A stretch of 36,563 nt of DNA from positions 1-36,563 of the forward strand of contig NZ_JASNWF010000044.1 of the NCBI RefSeq assembly GCF_030283205.1, given 5' to 3'. The stretch is from Actinomadura opuntiae (GTDB taxonomy: Bacteria > Actinomycetota > Actinomycetes > Streptosporangiales > Streptosporangiaceae). The first letter of the stretch is position 1; the number at the start of each line of letters is the position of its first letter. The position numbers were made by a program, and so were the translations under genes. The notes below the pieces were generated by a model. It saw nothing but the letters and a program-made list of their open reading frames with translations. It ran no database searches and was not told the DNA's origin. Shown here piece after piece: positions 31,294 to 36,563 of this stretch.

Positions 31294-31308
31294 TTCAACC
31301 ATGATGAA
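31294..31308. promoter_or_regulatory. Candidate TetR operator at the divergent promoter
   Basis: TTCAACCATGATGAA has TTCA and TGAA ends with partial inner symmetry (TTCAnCnnnGnTGAA). It covers the TetR start codon at 31301 and lies just after a TACATT -10-like box at 31289-31294. Position suits autorepression; the match is short. Confidence 0.35.
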
Positions 31309-31939
31309 TAAATCCGGGCCGGCGCCGGGGGGCGCCGCGCGCGGGCGCCGGCGCGGCAGCCCCGACACCCGCGCGCAGATCCTCGCGGTCGCCCGCCGCC
31401 GCTTCCTCGCCGACGGCTACGCCCGGGTCACACTGCGCTCGATCGCCGCCGAGGCGGACGTCGACGCCGCGCTGATCAGCTACTTCTTCGGCTCCAAGAA
31501 GGGACTGTTCGGCGCGGTGCTCGGGCTGCTGGCCAACCCGCCGGACGTGCTGGCCGCCGCGCTTCCCGGCGACCCCGCCACGCTGCCCGAACGCGCCCTG
31601 CGCGCGATGCTGGCCACCTGGGACGACCCCGAGCGCGGCCGGCAGCTGACCTTCATGCTGCGCGCCGCGACGCAGGACGACGAGCTCACCCGGCTGCTGC
31701 GCGACGTCGTCGGCCGCGAGATGATCGACCGCATCGCCGAGCACGTCGGCGGCCCGGACGCGCGCCGCCGCGCCGCCGCGTTCAGCGCCCAGCTCGCCGG
31801 AGTGATCTTCAGCCGGTACATCTTCGCGCTGGAGCCCATGGCGTCGATGACGGCCGATGAAATAGTCGCCGCCCTCGCCCCGGGCATGCGGGCCGTCCTC
31901 TACCGCCGCGCCCGGCCCGCACCGCGTCGCACTATGTGA
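31301..31939 (+). CDS. TetR-family transcriptional repressor
   Basis: A 212-residue regulator. The DNA-binding part is DTRAQILAVARRRFLADGYARVTLRSIAAEADVDAALISYFFGSKKGLF near residues 22-70 (TetR helix-turn-helix). The remainder is the helical ligand-binding domain (FMLRAATQDDELTRLLRDVV). It lies divergent from the DHA2 pump and probably represses it. ATG 31301 (or 31304) has no ribosome site but follows TACATT by six bases, pointing to a leaderless message. Confidence 0.92.
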   Translation: MMNKSGPAPGGAARGRRRGSPDTRAQILAVARRRFLADGYARVTLRSIAAEADVDAALISYFFGSKKGLFGAVLGLLANPPDVLAAALPGDPATLPERALRAMLATWDDPERGRQLTFMLRAATQDDELTRLLRDVVGREMIDRIAEHVGGPDARRRAAAFSAQLAGVIFSRYIFALEPMASMTADEIVAALAPGMRAVLYRRARPAPRRTM

Positions 31940-32064
31940 AAAATGCGTCGCGGTATTTACCCGGCGGGATCGGCCCGGCACCGGGCGGCGGCCTACGCTT
32001 GATGGGTCTGCCGGCGCCGCGGCAGGCGGGGAACGCCGGGAACGAGGACGAACCTGGGGCCGCC

Positions 32065-33063
32065 GTGAGCGATTCCTTCACCCATTGCGTACTGCCGTAC
32101 GACGGGGTGGACGACTTCCTCGGCGGGGCCCTGCCCTTCCTGCGGGACGGCGCCGAGGCCGGCGACCGCGTCGTGGCCGTGTGCGGCGTCGGCCGCGAGA
32201 TGCTGCTGCGCGAGGCGCTCGGCCCGGCGGCCGGAAGCGTCGAGTTCGTCGAGTCCGCGACCTGGTACTCCCACCCCGCGCGGACCCTCGCCGACTGCCT
32301 GAGCGACGCCGACGCCACCGCGTGGCGGGGCCGCCGGCTGCGCGTCCTCGGCGAACCGGTGGTGTGGGCGTCGCGCCCGCCGCTGGAGGTGCTGGAATGG
32401 CAGCGCGTCGAGGCGATGCTGAACATCGCCTTCCGCGGCACCGGCGCGGCCATCATGTGCCCCTACTCCTCGTCGCTGCCCGCGGGCGTGGTCGCGGCCG
32501 GGCGCCGCACCCACCCCGAGACGGTGCGCGGCGCCAGGTCCGTGGCCAACCCGCTGTACATGGACCCGTGGGCCTACAGCGCGCGGTGCGACGGCGAGCC
32601 GCTCCCCCCGCCGCCCGAGGACGCCGACGAGCTGAAGATCGACCTGCCCGACCTGTACTGGCTGCGCGCCTACGTCACCGACTACGCGCGCCGCACGCCG
32701 CTGCCCGAGGAGGACCTGCAGCGGCTGCTGGTCGCGGTCACCGAGCTCCTCACGAACGCGCACCGGCACGGCGCGCCCCCCATCACGCTGCGGATGTGGA
32801 CCGAGGCGCCCGGCGCCGAACCCCCGGCCCTGGTGTGCGAGGTCGCCGACCGGGGCCGCTGGGCCTCCGGCTCGGGCTACGGGCTCGTCCCGCCCCGCCC
32901 GTCCGGCGCCGCGACCGGCGGCCGGTTCGGGCTGTGGGCGGTGCGGCTGCTGTGCACGATCGTCCAGATCCGCACCGGACCCGGCGGGACCACGGTGCGG
33001 CTGCGGCTCCGGCTGCCCGCCGTGCCGGCCCTGCTCGACCGGGAGCGGGTGAACGGAGGGTGA
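32065..33063 (+). CDS. MEDS sensor fused to RsbW-like HATPase (first copy)
   Basis: A 332-residue fusion. Residues 1-165 are a MEDS (DcmR-type sensory) domain: DDFLGGALPFLRDGAEAGDRVVAVC, EVLEWQRVEAMLNIAF, and CPYSSSLPAGVVAAGRRTHP near 132-151. Residues ~195-330 are an anti-sigma-type HATPase: N-box AVTELLTNAHRHG with Asn231, EVADRG with Asp262, and GRFGLWAVRLL at 286-296. Such kinases bind and inhibit sigma factors or phosphorylate STAS antagonists. GTG 32065 starts exactly at the MEDS domain; ATG 32002 is the alternative but follows a TACGCT box by only two bases. It is the first of four consecutive partner-switching genes. Confidence 0.85.
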   Translation: MSDSFTHCVLPYDGVDDFLGGALPFLRDGAEAGDRVVAVCGVGREMLLREALGPAAGSVEFVESATWYSHPARTLADCLSDADATAWRGRRLRVLGEPVVWASRPPLEVLEWQRVEAMLNIAFRGTGAAIMCPYSSSLPAGVVAAGRRTHPETVRGARSVANPLYMDPWAYSARCDGEPLPPPPEDADELKIDLPDLYWLRAYVTDYARRTPLPEEDLQRLLVAVTELLTNAHRHGAPPITLRMWTEAPGAEPPALVCEVADRGRWASGSGYGLVPPRPSGAATGGRFGLWAVRLLCTIVQIRTGPGGTTVRLRLRLPAVPALLDRERVNGG

Positions 33064-33143
33064 GGAACTCACTGCGTTGGGCTTCCAAAACCCTTCCGGG
33101 GGCGTACGCTGAACCAATCCGCACCGACCTCGATGGGCAGGCC

Positions 33144-34058
33144 ATGGAGACACCCTGGTTCGCCAAGCGACCCGTCAAAGACATCCGGCCCGGCGACCAC
33201 AGCTGGCTGGCCTACAGCGGCTTCGAGGAGCGCGACAGGGTCATCGGCCCCTTCGTCCGGGAGGGGCTGGACACCAACGAGAAGGTCGTCTACGTGACCG
33301 ACGCCCCGGCCGAGCGGCTGCCCGGCCTCGGCCCCCGGCACCGCGTGGACGTGGCCGCCCACACCAGGACGGGCCAGCTGCGGGTGATCTCCCGCCGGGA
33401 CGCCTGCCTGGACCGGCGGGGCGGCTTCGAGCCCGCCCGGATGCTGGAGACGATCGGCCGGGAGGTCGACGCGGCGTTCGGCGAGGGCTTCCGCGCCGTC
33501 CGGCTGACCACCGACTACAGCTGGCTGCTCAGCGAGCCGGGCCGCTCGGACATCGCCGAGATGCTCGGCTGCGAGCACCGGGTCGGCGACGCCGTCTCGC
33601 CCAGCACCATGGCGATGGCGATCTGCCAGATCGACCGGCACGCCTGCCCGCACGACGAGCTGATCGCCCTGCGCGACACGCACGAGGTGCTCGTGGAAGT
33701 GAACCCCGAGTTCGACGACGGGATCCTGAAGATAGTCCGCACGTTCGAGCCCAACGGGCTGCGCGTGGAGGGCGAGCTGGACGCCGCCCGGCACCAGGTG
33801 TTCGCCGAGCAGCTGGCGCAGGTGTGCCTGGCCCGGCGGCGCGTCCACCTCGACTTCACCGACCTCGGCTTCATCGACCTCGGCGGCCTCAACCTGCTGG
33901 CGCAGCAGGCCACCGTGTTGCCGGCCGACGAGGCGCTGGTGCTCGACCACCTGCCGCCCGACGTGGAGAACGTCATCGAGATGGTCGGCTGGCACCGGCT
34001 GCCCGGTCTCGAGCGCGGCCGCGGACGCGCGTTCACGGAGACGGAAGGCATCGCCTGA
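33144..34058 (+). CDS. MEDS sensor fused to STAS antagonist-like domain
   Basis: A 304-residue fusion. The MEDS part (GDHSWLAYSGFEERDRVIGPFVREGL at ~17-41, TTDYSWLLSEPGRSDIAEML near 122-141, CQIDRHACP near 161-169, DTHEVLVEV near 178-186) spans residues 1-190. A STAS domain follows (ILKIVRTFEPNGLRVEGELD, then HLDFTDLGFIDLGGLNLL), ending in MVGWHRLPGL. The phospho-site position of classical antagonists (FIDSSG) reads FIDLGG at 243-248 and lacks Ser. ATG 33144 has only a weak G-rich site. Its stop overlaps the next ATG by one base (TGATG). Confidence 0.85.
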   Translation: METPWFAKRPVKDIRPGDHSWLAYSGFEERDRVIGPFVREGLDTNEKVVYVTDAPAERLPGLGPRHRVDVAAHTRTGQLRVISRRDACLDRRGGFEPARMLETIGREVDAAFGEGFRAVRLTTDYSWLLSEPGRSDIAEMLGCEHRVGDAVSPSTMAMAICQIDRHACPHDELIALRDTHEVLVEVNPEFDDGILKIVRTFEPNGLRVEGELDAARHQVFAEQLAQVCLARRRVHLDFTDLGFIDLGGLNLLAQQATVLPADEALVLDHLPPDVENVIEMVGWHRLPGLERGRGRAFTETEGIA

Positions 34059-34975
34059 TGAGCTTGGAGCACAGGGCGTTCGTGTACGGCGGCACGGACC
34101 ACTTCCTTGCGGTGACCGAGCCGTTCCTGCGGTCGGGGCTGGAGGCGGGGCAGGCCGTGGTCGCGGTCGTCCGGCAGCCGAACCTGTCGGCGCTGCGGGA
34201 CCTGTTCGGCGACGACGACGCCATCGAGTGGGTCCCCGCGGAGGACTTCTACCAGCATCCCGTCCGCACCCTGCGCGACTACCAGGCCCTGGTGAACAAG
34301 TTCGCGCCGCGCCGGGTGTGCGCGCTGGCCGAGCCGGTCTGGGCGGGCTGGGACGAGCGGCAGACGCTGGAGTGGATCCGCTACGAGTCGCTGATCAACG
34401 AGGTGTTCAAGGACTCCGGGGCGCGCGCGCTGTGCCCCTACGACCGCGACGCGCTGCCGCCCGAGATCGTCGAGCAGGCGCGCCGCACCCATCCGGTGCT
34501 GCTGTCCGACGGCCCGGCCATGGCCAGCGGCGACTACGTCGAGCCGGTGACGTTCGGCGCGCGCTGCGACCGGAGCCGGCGCTTCGGCCGCCCGGCCGAC
34601 GCCGAGTACTTCCCGGTCCTGGACGACGACCTGCACGCGCTGCGCTCGTTCGTGGCCGAGCGGGCGCTGCTGCACGGGCTCGCCAAGCGGCCCTCGCAGA
34701 ACCTCGTCACCGCGGCGAACGAGGTGGCGGCGAACGCGCTGCAGCACGGGCTGCCCCCGGTCGGGATGTGGATCTGGCGGGACGGCCCGGAGCTGCTCTG
34801 CGAGATCGGCGACAACGGGCTGTGGCGCCCCGCGCCGGACGCGCTCACCGGCTTCATCCCGCCCGACTCGGCGCTGCAGCGCGGCTTCGGGCTGTGGACG
34901 GTCCGGCTGCTGGTCGACCTGATGGAGCTGCGCGCGGGCTGGGACGGCACGTTCGTCCGGCTGCACGTCAGGTAG
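34058..34975 (+). CDS. MEDS sensor fused to RsbW-like HATPase (second copy)
   Basis: A 305-residue fusion related to the gene at 32065. MEDS: YGGTDHFLAVTEPFLRSGLEAG, ECL-type region ALAEPVWAGWDERQTLEWIRYE at ~89-110, CPYDRDALPPEIVEQARRTHP at 126-146. HATPase: LVTAANEVAANALQHG with Asn226, EIGDNGLW with Asp252, and GFGLWTVRLL at 276-285. It starts inside the stop of the MEDS-STAS gene, so the two are translated together. The four-base gap to the STAS gene suggests one transcript. Likely role: stress- or small-molecule-sensing kinase/anti-sigma partner of one or both STAS proteins. Confidence 0.87.
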   Translation: MSLEHRAFVYGGTDHFLAVTEPFLRSGLEAGQAVVAVVRQPNLSALRDLFGDDDAIEWVPAEDFYQHPVRTLRDYQALVNKFAPRRVCALAEPVWAGWDERQTLEWIRYESLINEVFKDSGARALCPYDRDALPPEIVEQARRTHPVLLSDGPAMASGDYVEPVTFGARCDRSRRFGRPADAEYFPVLDDDLHALRSFVAERALLHGLAKRPSQNLVTAANEVAANALQHGLPPVGMWIWRDGPELLCEIGDNGLWRPAPDALTGFIPPDSALQRGFGLWTVRLLVDLMELRAGWDGTFVRLHVR

Positions 34976-34979
34976 TCCC

Positions 34980-35306
34980 GTGGAGCCGCTGAGGATCGTC
35001 CGCACGGCGGAGCCCGCCGGGCTCGCGCTCACCGGCGAGCTGGACGCCTCCCGGCACGCGATGTTCGCGCGGGCGCTGGAGTCCGCGCTGGGCGAGCTGC
35101 CCGCCGACCGCGAGTTCCATCTCGACCTCGGCGGGCTCGACTTCATCGACCTCGGCGGCATCTGCATCCTCGGCGACGCCGCCTGGAGCCGCGTGTGCGG
35201 CGCGCCCGTCGTGCTCGACCGCACGCCGCCGCAGGTCCGCGCCGTCCTGGAGACGGTCGGCTGGGGCACGCTGCCCGGCCTGTGCTTCGGCGAACCCGCC
35301 GACTGA
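34980..35306 (+). CDS. STAS domain anti-sigma factor antagonist-like protein
   Basis: A 108-residue single STAS domain. LRIVRTAEPAGLALTGELDAS, FHLDLGGLDFIDLGGICIL (FIDLGG at 55-60) and VLETVGWGTLPGL match the C-terminal domain of the MEDS-STAS protein segment by segment, so the two are paralogues. The serine phosphorylated in classical SpoIIAA/RsbV proteins is missing in both. GTG 34980 is four bases after the HATPase stop. It probably binds the HATPase of the gene before it. Confidence 0.85.
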   Translation: MEPLRIVRTAEPAGLALTGELDASRHAMFARALESALGELPADREFHLDLGGLDFIDLGGICILGDAAWSRVCGAPVVLDRTPPQVRAVLETVGWGTLPGLCFGEPAD

Positions 35307-35323
35307 CCCCCGCGACCCGCCGT

Positions 35324-35357
35324 ACGGCGCGCGTCCCCGGCCGGGGACGCGCGCCGT
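35324..35357. terminator. Bidirectional terminator hairpin
   Basis: ACGGCGCGCGTCCCC (35324-35338) pairs perfectly over 15 bases with 35343-35357 around GGCC. It lies between the converging STAS gene and the membrane protein gene, and touches the stop codon of the latter, so it can serve both. Confidence 0.8.
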
Positions 35358-35872
35358 CAGGTGTGCGTCGGGGTCGCCCCGGGCGGTGTCGAGGTCGGGA
35401 AGGGCCGGTCCGGCGCCGTGCCGCTGGGCGACGGCTCGGCCCTGCTCGCGCCGGGCGGGTTCCGCGGCCCGCGCGCCGCCCCGGGAGAGCGCCGGGTCCC
35501 GGGCGTGGCGCCCGGCACCGGCGACCGCGACGGCGACGGCCCGCCCGTGGGCGGTTCGGCCGGGCCCGGCGCCGGCGTCCCGGGCACGGGCCTCCCCTGG
35601 CCCGGGGCGGCGGGAGAGGCGGGCGGCGCCATCGGGCGCGGCTTCACCGGCTGCCCGCCGCCGGGCCACAGCAGCAGCGCGATCGTCACCAGGACCGCCG
35701 CGGTCACCGCCGCCGCCAGGACCGGGAACGCCCACCGCCACCGGGTGCGCTCCGGGGCACGGACCGCCCGGCCCGCGTCCTGGAACCGGCGGACCGTGCC
35801 GGGGCCCGCGGTGACGTGGTCGGCGGCCGCACGGTAGTGGTCGCGCAGCAGGGCTTCGAGCTCGTCGTTCAC
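35357..35872 (-). CDS. Membrane protein encoded after the sigma factor (putative anti-sigma factor)
   Basis: A 171-residue protein. A short charged cytoplasmic head (NDELEALLRDHYRAAADHV) precedes one membrane helix (WAFPVLAAAVTAAVLVTIALLLW, about 45-67). A 100-residue Pro/Ser/Gly/Thr-rich exported tail follows. The GTG start overlaps the sigma factor stop (GTGA). Many SigE-family ECF genes are followed by a membrane protein of this layout; an anti-sigma role is inference from position, since no zinc-finger motif is present. Confidence 0.75.
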   Translation of the reverse strand: MNDELEALLRDHYRAAADHVTAGPGTVRRFQDAGRAVRAPERTRWRWAFPVLAAAVTAAVLVTIALLLWPGGGQPVKPRPMAPPASPAAPGQGRPVPGTPAPGPAEPPTGGPSPSRSPVPGATPGTRRSPGAARGPRNPPGASRAEPSPSGTAPDRPFPTSTPPGATPTHT

Positions 35873-36381
35873 GCCCGGCCCTCCTTCATGTGCTCCCGCA
35901 GCGCCGCCATGGCCCGCGCGGTGTGGCTCTTCACCGTTCCCCGGGAGATCCCGAGCGTCTCGGCGATCTCCTTCTCCTCCAGGTCGCACCAGTAGCGCAG
36001 CACGACCACCGCGCGCTGCTTGGCGGGCAGCGCGCGGAGCACCTCGTCCAGGTCTCCCCCGGCCGCCCCCGGGGCCGGGGGCGGCCCGGCGAGGCGCTCC
36101 ACGTCCGTCACCGACCCGACCGGGGTGTCCCGGCGGCGGGCGCGCCGCCGGTTCTCGTCGATGGCGAGGTTGACCAGCACCCGGCGCGCGTACGCCTCCG
36201 GGTTGCCCGACGACAGCCGCCCCCACTTACGGGCGACCCGCTCGTAGGCGGTCTGCAGCAGGTCCTCGGCGAGGTGGCGGTCGTAGACCAGGAACACGGC
36301 GGTGCGCAGCAGCCGGCCCGCGGTGGCGGTCACGAACTCGTCGAACGTGATCTCCGCCCCGCGGATCTCCTGGGCGCTCAT
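35869..36381 (-). CDS. SigE-family ECF RNA polymerase sigma factor
   Basis: A 170-residue sigma-70 factor of the SigE family. Region 2 is FDEFVTATAGRLLRTAVFLV, DRHLAEDLLQTAYERVARKW and NPEAYARRVLVNLAIDENRRR. Region 4 is LDEVLRALPAKQRAVVVLRYWCD and EEKEIAETLGISRGTVKSHT. It lacks regions 1 and 3 like other ECF factors. ATG 36381 starts 13 bases after the stop of the upstream gene. It is coupled to a membrane protein gene that may hold it inactive. The partner-switching genes to the left (32065-35306) converge with this unit; whether they act on it is unknown. Confidence 0.92.
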   Translation of the reverse strand: MSAQEIRGAEITFDEFVTATAGRLLRTAVFLVYDRHLAEDLLQTAYERVARKWGRLSSGNPEAYARRVLVNLAIDENRRRARRRDTPVGSVTDVERLAGPPPAPGAAGGDLDEVLRALPAKQRAVVVLRYWCDLEEKEIAETLGISRGTVKSHTARAMAALREHMKEGRA

Positions 36382-36394
36382 CGTGGACAGGCGG

Positions 36395-36563
36395 CTACCT
36401 CCGGGGCGCCGAGGGGACGGCCGGCGGCGTCACCGTCCGCCCGGGAGGCGCCGGCCGCGCCGACGGGGGCGCGGACGGCGCCGGCCGCGGCGGCACCGTC
36501 CGGGGCGGGCGCGGCCCGCCCGGCCGCGGACCGCAGTCGGTCGTGCTCGGCGCCGGCCGCGGC
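36395..36563 (-). CDS. 3' end of a Pro/Ala/Arg-rich protein (cut by window edge)
   Basis: The minus-strand frame entering at 36563 codes for a Pro-, Ala-, Arg-rich tail (ending VTPPAVPSAPRR) and stops at TAG 36395-36397, 13 bases before the sigma factor ATG. The composition is like the exported tail of the protein at 35357. Only about 55 codons are visible and the N-terminal part lies outside, so the family cannot be named. The frame choice rests on its close spacing to the sigma gene. Confidence 0.5.
   Translation of the reverse strand, partial: PRPAPSTTDCGPRPGGPRPPRTVPPRPAPSAPPSARPAPPGRTVTPPAVPSAPRR

Noticed and set aside
29439..31304. 621-codon plus-strand frame over the efflux pump
   Set aside because: Arg/Gly/Asp-rich shadow of the minus-strand DHA2 pump; it also crosses the tRNA gene.

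Overview
The window is very GC-rich DNA (codon third positions almost always G or C) with GTG starts, four-base stop/start overlaps, SigE-family sigma factor, HxlR, FadR-type GntR, MEDS, Asp23/AmaP/DUF6286 and zf-HC2 proteins. This points to a high-GC actinomycete. I favour a Thermomonosporaceae/Streptosporangiales relative such as Actinomadura, but genus is inference. It reads as chromosomal DNA: there is no integrase, transposase, phage gene or CRISPR array.

Layout. (1) 1-4266: the 5' part of an unknown membrane protein, a PLP cysteine synthase/desulfhydrase-type enzyme, an M50 site-2 protease that meets it stop-to-stop, and a FadR-type GntR repressor. (2) 4335-9594: divergent from the repressor, a catabolic operon with a visible promoter and operator: APC permease, glutamine-synthetase-like gamma-glutamyl ligase, aldehyde dehydrogenase and short-chain dehydrogenase. 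It probably imports and breaks down an amine or polyamine through gamma-glutamyl intermediates. (3) 9720-10100: a small lipoprotein closed by a strong hairpin. (4) 10218-14723: a tandem glycine riboswitch, then gcvT, gcvH, glyA and sdaA, forming a glycine to serine to pyruvate route; gcvP is not here. purU at 23794-24651 adds a second one-carbon gene. (5) 14745-16394: thiolase and HxlR regulator, with a perfect 12-bp palindrome in the promoter region.

(6) 16716-19501: a six-gene operon on the minus strand with every junction overlapping or abutting: Asp23, a divergent Asp23-like protein with a long disordered N-terminus, a small membrane protein, a second Asp23, a DUF6286 protein and an AmaP-like anchor. 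A 61-codon gene with a triplicated 3' end precedes it. A CitA/CitB-type two-component system (19934-22224) separates this from a second DUF6286/AmaP-like pair (22482-23650) that has no Asp23 gene. (7) 24793-28520: an epoxide hydrolase pseudogene, a secreted PHB-depolymerase/feruloyl-esterase-like lipoprotein, a D-serine-dehydratase-like PLP enzyme, a SIMPL protein, a 9-bp minisatellite and an orphan zinc-finger anti-sigma fragment. (8) 28471-31939: a DUF3618 protein, Bcp peroxiredoxin, tRNA-Leu(UAG), and a divergent DHA2 efflux pump/TetR pair.

(9) 32065-35306: the most distinctive locus. Four consecutive genes encode MEDS-HATPase, MEDS-STAS, MEDS-HATPase and STAS: a partner-switching module in which the sensory domain is fused to both kinase-like and antagonist-like parts. 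The two STAS domains are clearly paralogous, and both have FIDLGG where a classical antagonist has its phosphorylatable serine. (10) 35357-36563: a SigE-family ECF sigma factor with a membrane-spanning putative anti-sigma factor, behind the Pro-rich 3' end of another gene cut by the window edge. Strong GC hairpins mark most transcription-unit ends.
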